A stretch of DNA of 64,000 bases from Caulobacterales bacterium (GTDB taxonomy: Bacteria > Pseudomonadota > Alphaproteobacteria > Caulobacterales > Aquidulcibacteraceae): NCBI GenBank assembly GCA_017303355.1, contig JAFLCU010000001.1, forward strand, positions 1 to 64,000. The letters run 5' to 3'. The position numbers were made by a program, and so were the translations under genes. The notes beneath the pieces were generated by a model. It searched no databases, was not told the origin of the DNA, and worked only from the letters and a program-made list of their open reading frames with translations. Of this stretch, positions 25,583-34,319 are shown one piece after another. The number at the start of each line of letters is the position of its first letter. Within the stretch, counting starts at the first letter, position 1.

Positions 25583-25785
25583 GTGCGCTCCTCCAAACGC
25601 AACACTGCACGCGATGCGTTTGGGGGCCGTAAATGCAACGCGGCGTGCGCTGAGGCGCCGCACCGGAAAGTGCAGAACAACATAGGTTAGCAGCATTTCA
25701 GCTAGAGCTTTGGTTGTATAAATCCGCGCTGGCTCAAACACAGAATCATCCGCATGCTTCGCGTACGAATACGCGGGGGCGGATC

Positions 25786-26022
25786 ATGGCCGGATACGAC
25801 GGACGCTTGCCTTCACCAGCTGACGAAGACGGCCAAGACTATTTCACGCCGGATGGCGCCGAACTGCTCAAACAACGTATCGAAGCCTACTGGAACGAGC
25901 GCGGCTTCGCCGTGCAAGTGAGCCTTGCGCCGGCGGGCTTCTCGGCGCCGCTGCGCGCGGCCCGAGTCGATCTGCGCAGCGACATGCTGAACGGGATGCC
26001 GCGTCGCGCGAAGACGATTTGA
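25786..26022 (+). CDS. Small conserved hypothetical protein
   Basis: A 78-residue polar protein, MAGYDGRLPSPADEDG then GAELLKQRIEAYWNERG and SAPLRAARVDLRSDMLNGMP. The middle resembles a helix-strand unit (LLKQRIEAYWNERGFAVQV). I recall similar short proteins in alphaproteobacteria but no function. GGGGGCGG before ATG 25786 may serve as ribosome site. It precedes the chemoreceptor by 159 bases, in which no further gene is seen. Confidence 0.6.
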   Translation: MAGYDGRLPSPADEDGQDYFTPDGAELLKQRIEAYWNERGFAVQVSLAPAGFSAPLRAARVDLRSDMLNGMPRRAKTI

Positions 26023-26181
26023 GATCAACCCAATATGGGTCGCGGCTACGTATTTATCCTTAGGCCCTTGTGGATAGCGCGCAAGGGGTGACCCAAACAT
26101 CGCCCCTTATCTACCGGTTGTTAAGCGCAAAAGGCCGATTTTCGCCCGCGACTTTTACTCGCGACGTCAAGGCGACTGGGC

Positions 26182-28530
26182 ATGCTGAACTCTATCCATC
26201 AACGCATGAGCGTGGGCGCTCGGCTGGGTCTGATCGCGGGTCTGCTCATAATTCCCGTTCTCATGTTTGCCGGGCTCTTCATGGCGCAAGCGCACAAGGA
26301 GATCGCCTTCGCCCAGCGCGAGATGGCGGGCGCCGATTACATCGCCGCGATTTGGCACGAGTTCGAGCCGCGGAGCTTTCAGACCCCCGCGCCGGAAGCG
26401 TTGGCCGCGCAAGAGCGCTTCGACACCCTGCTCGGCACCAGCGAAGCGTCGCGAAGCTTTTTCGCGTCAAGCGAAACTCAAGCGCGCCGCACCGCCGGCC
26501 GCACCTTCTTCGTCGCCATCGCCGACGCGTCCTATCTGACGCTCGATCCAGACCTGGATTCATATTACGCGATGGATTTGGTGGTGCTGCGCATTCCCGC
26601 GCTTCACGACGCGATCGCGCAGCTTGCGCAGGCTTCGCAAAATCCCGCCGACGTGGGCGCGCTCGCGGTCGCCATCGATCGCGCGCGCCATGCGGAAAGC
26701 GCGATCGAAACCTCGGTTGCCGCCGCCATCGCCGGGAACCCAACAGGCCAAACGCGCGGCGCGCTGCAGCAGCCGGCCGATCACCTTCGCGGCACTGTCG
26801 CCACGCTCATCGCCGCCGCCGAACGCGGCGAGCTGGTCGATGAAGAACAATTCGACAGCGCCGCCGACGGCATCTGGGAAGCAGCACTGCATGAACTCGA
26901 TCGCTTGCTCGCGGCGCGCATTGCCCGCTTGCAGACCAATCTCTTTGTCTGGCTTGCCGCCGCTCTCGTCGTGCTGATCGTGGCGGGGCTCCTCATCTTT
27001 GCGATCTCCAAGGCGATGTCGCAGCGCATCCACGCGCTGGTCAGCAGCATGAACGAACTGGCGTCGGACAATCCCAACACCGTTGTTCCCTGCCAAGACG
27101 ATAAAAACGAAACCGGCCAGATCGCGGCGGCCTTGGAAGTGTTCAAGGAGAGCTTGGTCGAACGCTTGCGGCTACAGGCGGAGACGACGGTGATGCACGA
27201 GCAAACCGCCGAAAAGCTTCGCGAGATGGAACGGCGGAATGCGGAATCCGTGAAGGACCTCGCCTTCGTTATCGAGGCGGTCAAAAGCGGCCTCAACCAG
27301 CTCTATGACGGCGATCTGAGCTATCGCATGAATGAGCGCTTTCCCGACGACTTCAAATCCATCCGTATGGATTTCAATCAGACGGCCAGCCGTCTGGAAG
27401 AAACCATGCGTGGGATTTTGCACGCGACCGAATCCATGCGCGCCACCGCGCGCGATATTTCGGCGGCCGCGGACGATCTCTCGCACCGCACGGAGCAGCA
27501 AGCGGCGGGGCTTGAGGAAACGGCTGCCGCGCTCGAGCAGATCACCTCCACCGTGAAGGCCAACGCCGCCAACGCCAAGCGCGTGCGCGAAGTCGCGACG
27601 GCCGCCGGCGACGACGCCGCCGCCAGCGGCGCCGTGCTTTCCAGCACGCGCGACGCCATGGCGAAAATCGAGCGATCTTCCAATGAAGTCGGCCGTATTC
27701 TCGGCGTGATCGACGAGATCGCGTTCCAGACCAATCTGCTGGCGCTCAATGCCGGCGTCGAGGCGGCGCGCGCAGGCGACGCGGGACGTGGCTTCGCGGT
27801 CGTCGCCACGGAGGTGCGCGCATTGGCGCAACGCTCGTCCGAAGCCGCCAAGGACATCAAGGATTTGATCAGTTCGAGTAGCGTCGACGTAGAGACCGGC
27901 GTCAGCCTCGTTGGCCAGACCGCGGAGGCGCTCGAGCGCATTGCGTCGCGCGTCAGCGAGATCAACACGCTTGTCGTCACCGTGGCGGCGTCTGCGGATG
28001 AAGAAGCGCGCGGCGTGGCCGAGGTGAATATCGCCGTCACGCAGATGGATCAGATCACGCAGCAGAACGCGGCCATGGTGGAAGAGAGCACGGCCGCAAG
28101 CCATGACCTCGCGGAGGAAGCCGACGGGCTTGCGCGATTGGTGCAGCGCTTCAAAATTGGCTCGATGAATCTTGACGCCGCCGCCAAGGCTCACGGCGAG
28201 TGGCGCAATAAATTGCGCGGCGCTATCGCCAAGTGCGAAGCCGTCGATGCGGCGACGATCTCGGCGGACAATTGCTGCGACCTGGGCCGTTGGCTGCACG
28301 GGCACGGCAAGCTGCAATACGGCGAGTCTCCCGTCTTCGGCGATCTCGTGGCGAAGCACGCCGCTTTCCACAAGGAAGCAGGCCGCGTCGCGCAGGCCAT
28401 CAACGCACGCCAGTATGATCGCGCCTCGGCGATGCTTGAGGTTGGCACCCCGTTCGCCACGGCCAGCGCCACGGTTATCGCGGCGATCACCGCGCTCAGC
28501 GGCGACATGCGCCGGGCAGCAGCAGCCTGA
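26182..28530 (+). CDS. Methyl-accepting chemotaxis protein with C-terminal CZB zinc domain
   Basis: A 782-residue receptor. One helix near 13-35 (LGLIAGLLIIPVLMFAGLFM) and another near 250-275 frame a mostly helical periplasmic sensor domain. A HAMP domain follows, then a second HAMP-like stretch near 380-410. The signalling hairpin has the canonical tip EIAFQTNLLALNAGVEAARA. The last 120 residues form a CZB domain (AHGEWRNKLRGAI, NCCDLGRWLHG, LVAKHAAFHKE), which binds zinc and senses oxidants in other bacteria. Curli-like genes follow; no cheA/cheW is near. Confidence 0.94.
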   Translation: MLNSIHQRMSVGARLGLIAGLLIIPVLMFAGLFMAQAHKEIAFAQREMAGADYIAAIWHEFEPRSFQTPAPEALAAQERFDTLLGTSEASRSFFASSETQARRTAGRTFFVAIADASYLTLDPDLDSYYAMDLVVLRIPALHDAIAQLAQASQNPADVGALAVAIDRARHAESAIETSVAAAIAGNPTGQTRGALQQPADHLRGTVATLIAAAERGELVDEEQFDSAADGIWEAALHELDRLLAARIARLQTNLFVWLAAALVVLIVAGLLIFAISKAMSQRIHALVSSMNELASDNPNTVVPCQDDKNETGQIAAALEVFKESLVERLRLQAETTVMHEQTAEKLREMERRNAESVKDLAFVIEAVKSGLNQLYDGDLSYRMNERFPDDFKSIRMDFNQTASRLEETMRGILHATESMRATARDISAAADDLSHRTEQQAAGLEETAAALEQITSTVKANAANAKRVREVATAAGDDAAASGAVLSSTRDAMAKIERSSNEVGRILGVIDEIAFQTNLLALNAGVEAARAGDAGRGFAVVATEVRALAQRSSEAAKDIKDLISSSSVDVETGVSLVGQTAEALERIASRVSEINTLVVTVAASADEEARGVAEVNIAVTQMDQITQQNAAMVEESTAASHDLAEEADGLARLVQRFKIGSMNLDAAAKAHGEWRNKLRGAIAKCEAVDAATISADNCCDLGRWLHGHGKLQYGESPVFGDLVAKHAAFHKEAGRVAQAINARQYDRASAMLEVGTPFATASATVIAAITALSGDMRRAAAA

Positions 28531-28544
28531 CGCTTCGCTGACGC

Positions 28545-28560
28545 CGCCCTTCCGAGGGCG
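28545..28560 (+). terminator. Short hairpin after the chemoreceptor gene
   Basis: CGCCCT and AGGGCG pair around TCCG, 15 bases after the chemoreceptor stop. There is no U-tract, so it may be only a weak terminator. Confidence 0.3.
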
Positions 28561-28632
28561 ATCAGGTTGGCTTCGCTAAGGTCTCATCGTCAGCCAAGGC
28601 GCTGACGGGACAGACCTTGCGGAGCAACCATT

Positions 28633-29139
28633 ATGAAAAATAAATTCCTGACGGCGGCCGCGGCCCTGGCGATCGTGGCGAGCATGGCCGCGACGCCGGC
28701 CATGGCGCAGAACCGGACCGTGATCAGCCAATACGGTCGCGACAATGGCGTCGCCGCCTCGCAACAAGGCCGCGACAACCGCGTCGCCGTCGATCAAAGC
28801 GGCCGCGTGAACTATGCGCGCGGCGTCCAGACCGGCAACCGTAACTTCCTGCGGATGAACCAGGGCGGAACGCGCAACGAAGCCGTCACCGACCAGCTGG
28901 GCGACGACAACCTCGCCGTCACCGGCCAGGAAGGCCGCAATTTGCGCGCTGGCATCGTGCAAACGGGCCGCGGCAACGTCTCGGGCATCGCCCAGATCGG
29001 CAATGGCTCCATCGCCACCACCGAACAGACGGGCGTGAACAACACGACGGGCGTCATCCAAGTTGGCAACAACCAAGACGCGCACGTCACCCAACGCGGC
29101 AACGGCAATATCAGCGTCGTGATCCAAGGCGGCCAATAA
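28633..29139 (+). CDS. Curlin-repeat protein (CsgA/CsgB-like amyloid subunit)
   Basis: A 168-residue exported protein. The signal peptide ends at AMAQ (about residues 23-26). The rest is built from repeats of about 11 residues with Gln, Gly and Asn at fixed spacing: ISQYGRDNGVA, DQSGRVN, MNQGGTRNEA, DQLGDDNLA, IAQIGNGS, VIQVGNN, VTQRGNGN. This is the curlin strand-turn pattern that stacks into a beta-helical amyloid. It leads a three-gene group with a CsgH-like chaperone and a second curlin. The CsgG/E/F exporter is not in the window. Confidence 0.88.
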   Translation: MKNKFLTAAAALAIVASMAATPAMAQNRTVISQYGRDNGVAASQQGRDNRVAVDQSGRVNYARGVQTGNRNFLRMNQGGTRNEAVTDQLGDDNLAVTGQEGRNLRAGIVQTGRGNVSGIAQIGNGSIATTEQTGVNNTTGVIQVGNNQDAHVTQRGNGNISVVIQGGQ

Positions 29140-29161
29140 CAGCCGGGCGACGCAAGGGAGC

Positions 29162-29193
29162 GGAGGAGCGCCTGTCCCTCGGGGCGCTCCTCC
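29162..29193 (+). promoter_or_regulatory. Strong intercistronic hairpin between curlin and csgH
   Basis: GGAGGAGCGCC (29162-29172) pairs perfectly with GGCGCTCCTCC (29183-29193) around a 10-base loop, midway in the 82-base gap. It may stabilise upstream mRNA or reduce read-through so that more curlin than chaperone is made; this is inference. Confidence 0.5.
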
Positions 29194-29221
29194 AACCCCC
29201 TCCTTCAGTGGAGAGTTTGAA

Positions 29222-29620
29222 ATGTTGAAATCCTTTTTCACCGCCGCCACCTTGATCGCCTCGGGCGCCTGCGCGGCCAGTGCGCACCCCGAACTCGAAC
29301 CGGCCCGCGCGCAACCGGCGGCTTACGAAAGCGCTGGCGTGGAATGCACGGTGCGCCGCGTGGTGACGCTGCATGGCGTGCGGCTCGAAGCTCTGGCGCG
29401 CGGCGATCGCGGCGCCTACGGCGAATACGAATTCGTCGTCACCAAGGGCGGCGCGGGCGGTTCTTCCGACATCGTCCAAAGCGGCGAATTCGACCTCGCG
29501 GACGGCCAGCAAACGCTGGGCGAAGCCGAGTTCAGCCTGGAGCGGCGCGACTATTTCCGCGCGCGGCTGGTGCTGCGTGACGGCGAAGGCGTGGTCTGCC
29601 GTGACGAGCTGCGTTCGTAA
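29222..29620 (+). CDS. csgH: CsgH-like curli assembly chaperone
   Basis: A 132-residue periplasmic protein with a signal peptide (ACAASAHP). Its mature part is a small beta-sandwich pattern: CTVRRVVTLHGVRLEALARG, YGEYEFVVTKGGAGGSSDIV, QSGEFDLADGQQ and RARLVLRDGEGVVC. Two Cys residues (in VECTV and VVCRDE) could form a disulfide. Spacing, the GxxSDIxQSG block and curlin neighbours on both sides fit CsgH, the alphaproteobacterial relative of the amyloid inhibitor CsgC. It keeps curlin soluble before export. Confidence 0.75.
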   Translation: MLKSFFTAATLIASGACAASAHPELEPARAQPAAYESAGVECTVRRVVTLHGVRLEALARGDRGAYGEYEFVVTKGGAGGSSDIVQSGEFDLADGQQTLGEAEFSLERRDYFRARLVLRDGEGVVCRDELRS

Positions 29621-29645
29621 TTTCTAGTTTTTTGGAGCACGTATC

Positions 29646-30014
29646 ATGATCAAGCAAACCCTCCTCGCCGCTTGCGTGCTCGCGGGCGCGCTGGCGCCCA
29701 CTGCCGCCTCCGCGCAACGCTATCGCGGCAACCAGGCCGAGATCACGCAGATCGGCAACGGCAACGCCGCGGCCGCCGCGCAAACCGGCGCCAACAACAA
29801 TGCGCGCATCTATCAGCGCGGCCGGGGTTCGACGGCGACGGTCACGCAAGAAGGCGCCAGCAATTCGGGCTGCGTCTATCAGCTGGGCAACAATCTCGAG
29901 ACGCATCTCGTGCAGGAAGGCAACGGCAACCGCACCACCGTGGTGGAAAGCAGCAGCGGCCGCCAGGTCGGCCGCACGGTGATCCGCGGCAAGCGCATCT
30001 TTTGGTGTGAATGA
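29646..30014 (+). CDS. Second curlin-repeat protein
   Basis: A 122-residue exported protein with signal peptide ending ASAQ. Curlin half-repeats follow: EITQIGNGN, AAQTGANNN, IYQRGRGS, VTQEGASNS, VYQLGNN and LVQEGNGN. The tail is basic and ends in RGKRIFWCE, with a single other Cys in the repeat region. It is shorter than the first curlin and could act as a minor or nucleating subunit (CsgB-like); that is inference. A hairpin follows it. Confidence 0.83.
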   Translation: MIKQTLLAACVLAGALAPTAASAQRYRGNQAEITQIGNGNAAAAAQTGANNNARIYQRGRGSTATVTQEGASNSGCVYQLGNNLETHLVQEGNGNRTTVVESSSGRQVGRTVIRGKRIFWCE

Positions 30015-30030
30015 GGATTGAGCTGCGATA

Positions 30031-30058
30031 GAGTGCGCCCAGCGCCCTGGGCGCACTC
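30031..30058 (+). terminator. Hairpin after the curli-like cluster
   Basis: GAGTGCGCCCAG pairs with CTGGGCGCACTC around CGCC, 16 bases after the second curlin stop. A 12-bp perfect stem in this position marks the likely transcript end, although the U-run is poor. Confidence 0.55.
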
Positions 30059-30119
30059 GCCATGGCGCTTGTTCCACCATGAGACGCGGCCTTCAAGACC
30101 GCGCGGAAGGGAGCGCGCC

Positions 30120-30536
30120 ATGAAAGTGAAAGACGCCATGCATGTCGGGGTGAAATGGGCCGAGCCCGACACCTCCGTCGTCGAACTTGCGCACATGATG
30201 CGCTGTCACGATGTCGGCGCTATTCCCATTGGCCAGAACGATCGCTTGATCGGCATCGTCACCGATCGCGACATTATCTGCCGCGGCGTCGCGGATCGAA
30301 AAGATCTCTCCGCCCTGAAGGCGCGCGATATCATGACGCCGGGCGTGGTCTGGTGCAGCGCCGATGAGGATTTGCTTGACGCGGTGCGGCGCATGGAAGC
30401 GCGCAAGGTGCGGCGCATGCCGGTGATCAATGCGGATAAACGCATGGTCGGCATTTTGGCGCTGGGCGACATTTCCGCATCGGCGTCGAAAGCGCTCTCG
30501 GGCCAAGTGCTCGGCCATGTGAGCGCGCATCACTAG
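30120..30536 (+). CDS. CBS-domain pair protein
   Basis: A 138-residue cytosolic protein consisting of two CBS motifs. The first is MKVKDAMHVGVKWAEPDTSV to IGIVTDRDIICRGVA, the second DIMTPGVVWCSADEDLLDAV to RRMPVINADKRMVGILALGD. CBS pairs bind adenine nucleotides and act as energy or redox sensors; the partner is unknown. GGAAGGGA precedes ATG 30120; the frame extends back to 30018 without a good start. Confidence 0.9.
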   Translation: MKVKDAMHVGVKWAEPDTSVVELAHMMRCHDVGAIPIGQNDRLIGIVTDRDIICRGVADRKDLSALKARDIMTPGVVWCSADEDLLDAVRRMEARKVRRMPVINADKRMVGILALGDISASASKALSGQVLGHVSAHH

Positions 30537-30756
30537 ACCTACGCGGCCGTCCAAACCAAGTGCGCGGCGCCGCGCGACATCGCGCTCACGATCAATGGAA
30601 GCGCCGTCAATGTGTGCGCTGCGCTGAGCTGCTTCAGGACGCGCCGCCGGCCTATCTGGTCACGCGTTGGACGCCTGCTGTTCGCTAATCGCCTGCGCCG
30701 CGAGTTTCATTTACGCGCATGCGGCGAGTGATTAACCATCGCCGCGGGGAGTGAGC

Positions 30757-32253
30757 ATGCGTCCAGACTGGATCGATCCGCGGACTTGGCCTGACCGCGT
30801 CATCGCGCTTGCATTTGCGCTGACGGCGATTGTGATCCGCATTCCCATGATGCGGCCGCTCACGCTGCAACTGGACGAGCACACTTATCTCTTGATGGGG
30901 CGCGACCTGCTCAACGGCCACCTGCCCTACACGCATCTCTGGGAAGTGAAACCGCCGCTTTTGTTCGTCGTCACCGCACTCGTGTCGCTGTTCGCTCAAC
31001 ATGAAATCTGGGTTGTGCGCTTGGCTGCGAGCTTGTGCGACGTAAGCACCGCATTGCTGGTCAAGCTGATCGCCGACCGCGTGTTCGCCGCCTCGAAGCC
31101 GAACTGGCTCTGCGCTGTCATTTGCTTCGCGGCGCTCACAACCTCGGGCACGGGCGGCGCGCTGATGAGCGAAACCGCGACCCTGCCTTTCATCATGGCG
31201 GGCGTATATTTCCTCTGCGAGCGCCAGCCTTCGCGCGTGCGCGGCTATATTGGCGGCGTTTTCTTTGGCGTAGCGACTTTGATGCGCGTCTTCCCCGCCT
31301 TCCCGGCCGTGGCCGCGATCCTCGCGATCGGCGCCGAAGCAATCGTGGCGCGCGTAGGGGATGCTCGAAAAGCGCTGTGGACAACGCTTGTTTTTGTTTG
31401 CCTCGGCGGCGCGACAGTGCTCGCGCTGGTGCTCGCGGCGTACGCGCTCGCGGGCAAGCTGGAGCTTTTCTACCACTCCGTGGTGCTGGCGCCGCTGGCG
31501 TATGAAGAAGGCGGCGGCTCGGGCGGTTCGACGCTGGTGGCGTTTCTCCGCGCCACGATCTCCGGCAACGCGATGTTGCTGACAGTGGCGTTCGGCGTGG
31601 GCGGCTTTGTGTTCACCGCATTGCGCGATCGCGGCAATTGGCCGGCATGGCGGCTCGCGGCGATGGCCGCGGCGCAATTCGTGGCCTTCACCTTCGGGCC
31701 GCCGCTGACGCACTATTTCGTATTGCTGCTGCCGTTCTTCGCGATCTTCGCGGCGCCAGCTCTGCGCGCGATTTTCGAGGTGTTGCGCCCGCCGGTCTTG
31801 CGCACAGGGCTCGCGGCGCTGATCGCGGCCGCGCCAATGCTTGTGTCGGCGCGCGCGGCGTGGCGCGCCGGCGATGCGCATGACACCACCGCTGAAGTAT
31901 ATAGCGAACTGCGCGCCGCGATGCAGCCGGGCGACACGCTCTACGCCACCAGCGATTATGTGCTGTATTGGCTGCTCGACCGTGATCCGCCGCATCCGAT
32001 CGTCACGCACGCCGGCAATCTGTTCCGGCCCTACATGTTCCGCGAGTTGCCGTTCGGGGTTGAGACATCGGCGGAACTGATGCAGCGCATCGTCGCCACG
32101 CATCCGACCTGGATCGTGTTCAGCGACGAGACGGACTGGAAATACGCGGCCGACACCGAGGTGGGCGCGGTGCTGCAGCCAGTGTTGGCGGCCGAGTATG
32201 AAGAGTCGCCTGCGCCCGCAGGCCGCCACATCTATCATTTGCGCGCGGACTAA
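30757..32253 (+). CDS. GT-C fold glycosyltransferase-like membrane protein (family 39/ArnT-like)
   Basis: A 498-residue protein with about eleven membrane helices. The first periplasmic loop carries LDEHTYLLMGRDLLNG and then LPYTHLWEVKPPLLF, the acidic-loop pattern of the PMT/ArnT superfamily that uses polyprenyl-phosphate sugars. A soluble C-terminal part (LYATSDYVLYWLLDRDPPHP) is also typical. The sugar acceptor is unknown. ATG 30757 is preferred over GTG 30751 because GGGGAG sits 5 bases before it. The 220 bases upstream hold no gene I can support. Its end overlaps the convergent GNAT gene by four bases. Confidence 0.83.
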   Translation: MRPDWIDPRTWPDRVIALAFALTAIVIRIPMMRPLTLQLDEHTYLLMGRDLLNGHLPYTHLWEVKPPLLFVVTALVSLFAQHEIWVVRLAASLCDVSTALLVKLIADRVFAASKPNWLCAVICFAALTTSGTGGALMSETATLPFIMAGVYFLCERQPSRVRGYIGGVFFGVATLMRVFPAFPAVAAILAIGAEAIVARVGDARKALWTTLVFVCLGGATVLALVLAAYALAGKLELFYHSVVLAPLAYEEGGGSGGSTLVAFLRATISGNAMLLTVAFGVGGFVFTALRDRGNWPAWRLAAMAAAQFVAFTFGPPLTHYFVLLLPFFAIFAAPALRAIFEVLRPPVLRTGLAALIAAAPMLVSARAAWRAGDAHDTTAEVYSELRAAMQPGDTLYATSDYVLYWLLDRDPPHPIVTHAGNLFRPYMFRELPFGVETSAELMQRIVATHPTWIVFSDETDWKYAADTEVGAVLQPVLAAEYEESPAPAGRHIYHLRAD

Positions 32254-32744
32254 AGCGGCGCGCTCAGTTCGCCCTCTATCTTATCCAAGCCGCCGGGACG
32301 CAGCGCTTGCCACAGCAGGCGCGTCGGGTCGGTCGGGCCAGGCAAGCTCACGCGGCCATGCGGCACGAGCATGAAGCCGGCGGGCGCGAAGAATTTCTGC
32401 GCGCCGACAAGGATGATCGCGCTGGCGCCCACCGCCCGGCAAGCGGCGACGCACGCCTGCACCAAGGCCAAACCAAGCCCCGCCGATTGTGCGCCGGGAT
32501 CGACCGCGAGCGGGCCAAGAAAATAGGCGGGCGCGCCGGCCTGCACGCGCCAGATGCGGCAGACGCCGACCACATCGCCGGCCTCGTTCAAGGCCACGCG
32601 TGAAAGCGCTGGCTCGAACACGGCGCCACGCTCACGCACGCGCTCGCTCGTCTTGGCGTACCGGCCCGGACCGAACGCGCGGCCAAGCACGTGCTCGATG
32701 GCGTCGGCATGCTCCGGCTTTTCGGCAGTGAAAGTATGGCCCAA
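32250..32744 (-). CDS. GNAT-family N-acetyltransferase
   Basis: A 164-residue acetyltransferase. AYFLGPLAVDPGAQSAGLGL and ALVQACVAACRAVGASAIIL contain the acetyl-CoA motif A (Q..G.G/A), and KFFAPAGFMLVPHG the conserved FY-like end. This arrangement (LGPLAVDPxxQxxGxGxAL) is that of the YhbS-like subgroup. The substrate is unknown. It stands divergently from the MFS transporter with 65 bases between. Confidence 0.87.
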   Translation of the reverse strand: MGHTFTAEKPEHADAIEHVLGRAFGPGRYAKTSERVRERGAVFEPALSRVALNEAGDVVGVCRIWRVQAGAPAYFLGPLAVDPGAQSAGLGLALVQACVAACRAVGASAIILVGAQKFFAPAGFMLVPHGRVSLPGPTDPTRLLWQALRPGGLDKIEGELSAPL

Positions 32745-32809
32745 GGCGTGCGCCCCAAAGTGAGGCGCCGCGCTTAGGGCCGACGGAACCGCGCGTCAAT
32801 CGCGCGGCT

Positions 32810-34129
32810 GTGACGGTTGCGACTCGGCGCCGGCGGGCGCATGGTCCGCGCCGCTTGGCCTCCCTGCGCATCCCTTCCCTCGACATCTTCCGCCATCGGC
32901 TGTTCACCCAATATTGGGCGGCGCGGCTTTTCGGCACCATGGCGGTGCAGATCCAGGCCACGGCGATGGGCTGGCAGGTCTATGACGCCGCCCGCGCGCA
33001 TGGGCAGAGCATCGCCGAAGGCGCGTTTCTGCTTGGCCTTGTCGGCCTCGCGCAATTCCTGCCCTTGCTTGTGCTCTCCCTGTTCGGCGGACAGGCGGCC
33101 GATCGCTACAACCGCAAACTCATCCTGCTTCTCTGCTTCGTCTCGAAAGCGGTGATCGTCAGCTGGCTGGCGTTCGCCACGAACCTCGGCCCCGAATTCG
33201 TCATCCCCGCCGTGTTCATGGCCGCGATCGGCGCGGGGCTCACCAACGCCTTCATGCCGCCAGCAGCGAGCGCGCTCTTGCCGATGCTGGTGCCTCGCGA
33301 AGACTTGCCGCAAGGCATCGCGCTCAGCTCGCTTGCGTTCCAGGCTTCGCTCATTATGGGGCCGATCATTGGCGGCTTTCTCTACGACGCGGGCCCCAGC
33401 GTGCCCTACCTCACGGCGCTGGCGCTGTTGTTGTTGGCGCTTGGGCTATTGTTGTTGCTGAAGGCGCCCGCGCAAGCGCCTGTGAAAGATGCGCGTACGC
33501 TCAACATGATCGCGGACGGTCTGCGTTATGTGTGGAGCAATAAGATCGTGCTTGGCGCGATCTCGCTCGATCTTGTCGTTGTGCTGCTGGCGGGCGCGGT
33601 TGCGCTGTTGCCAGTATTCACACGCGACATCCTGCATGCGGGCCCGAGCGAACTTGGCGTGCTGCGCGCGGCGATGGGCGTCGGCGCCACTTTGGTTGGG
33701 CTTTGGCTGGCGATCAAGCCGATGCGCACGCGCGTCGGCTTCTGGATGTTCGGCGCGACCATCGTGTTCGGCCTGGCGACGATCGTATTCGGCTTCTCGC
33801 AATATATCTGGCTTTCTGCGTTGGCGCTGGGCGTCGCCAATGGCGTCGACGCGATTTCGGTTTATGTGCGCCAAACCTTGATCCAGCTGAACACGCCCGA
33901 CGCGATGCGCGGGCGCGTCTCGGCGGTGAGCTTCGTGTTCATCTCGGCGTCGAATGAACTGGGCGATTTCGAAGCCGGCTTGATGGCGCGCATTTTCGGC
34001 CCGGTGACAGCCGTGACGCTGGGCGGGGCGGCGGCGGTGCTTGCCTCTTTGGGCTGGATTCGCCTCTTCCCGGAATTGGCGAAAGCGGACGGCTTCGAGC
34101 CGATCGACGAGACGCACAATCCGGCGTGA
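32810..34129 (+). CDS. MFS transporter, EntS/MFS_3-like
   Basis: A 439-residue transporter with about twelve membrane helices. The first half shows FTQYWAARLFGTMAVQIQAT and GGQAADRYNRKLILLLCF (the loop 2-3 MFS signature). The second half has VWSNKIVLGAISLDL and TLIQLNTPDAMRGRVSAVSF, characteristic of the MFS_3 group that includes enterobactin exporter EntS. The substrate is not predictable. The GTG at 32810 is the annotated start; a later start near LRIPSLDIF (residue 19) is possible because the first residues are Arg-rich. Confidence 0.88.
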   Translation: MTVATRRRRAHGPRRLASLRIPSLDIFRHRLFTQYWAARLFGTMAVQIQATAMGWQVYDAARAHGQSIAEGAFLLGLVGLAQFLPLLVLSLFGGQAADRYNRKLILLLCFVSKAVIVSWLAFATNLGPEFVIPAVFMAAIGAGLTNAFMPPAASALLPMLVPREDLPQGIALSSLAFQASLIMGPIIGGFLYDAGPSVPYLTALALLLLALGLLLLLKAPAQAPVKDARTLNMIADGLRYVWSNKIVLGAISLDLVVVLLAGAVALLPVFTRDILHAGPSELGVLRAAMGVGATLVGLWLAIKPMRTRVGFWMFGATIVFGLATIVFGFSQYIWLSALALGVANGVDAISVYVRQTLIQLNTPDAMRGRVSAVSFVFISASNELGDFEAGLMARIFGPVTAVTLGGAAAVLASLGWIRLFPELAKADGFEPIDETHNPA

Positions 34130-34148
34130 GAAAGCGCGCGGCCTTTTC

Positions 34149-34245
34149 TTGGACCGCCGGCGCCGCGCCGGCGGTTCGGTGTTTCAACTGGCGCCGGCGT
34201 TGGAAGCCGAAGCACCGCGCCGGCGGGGACGCCGGCGGTCCAAGA
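34149..34245. repeat. Palindromic element A, imperfect copy
   Basis: Outer ends TTGGACCGCCGGCG and CGCCGGCGGTCCAA face each other, with inner GCCGGCGG tracts and a spacer holding GTTTCAACTGGCGCC. Same family as 19565-19652 and 44251-44352 but with more mismatches. It lies in the 190-base gap between the convergent MFS and hypothetical genes; nothing else is seen there. Confidence 0.65.
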
Positions 34246-34319
34246 AGAAAGCGCGCAGCGCGTTTGGCCGCTGCTTGCGGCTGCAAGAGCGGTTGAAGAT
34301 GTTCGGCGCTGTGTGGGGT

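Noticed and set aside
30537..30756. Possible tRNA, small RNA or gene fragment between the CBS and glycosyltransferase genes
   Set aside because: No cloverleaf or start codon was found. One frame reads ELLQDAPPAYLVTRWTP and could be a remnant, but I cannot tie it to a family.
30685..32238. A 517-codon open frame antisense to the GT-C glycosyltransferase
   Set aside because: Arg/His/Gln-rich shadow translation; the plus-strand membrane pattern is convincing.
32810..32850. A GGAAC near the MFS gene start (about 32785) as a further EcfG promoter
   Set aside because: GGAAC is followed after 17 bases by GCT rather than GTT, so it does not meet the consensus used for the five accepted sites.
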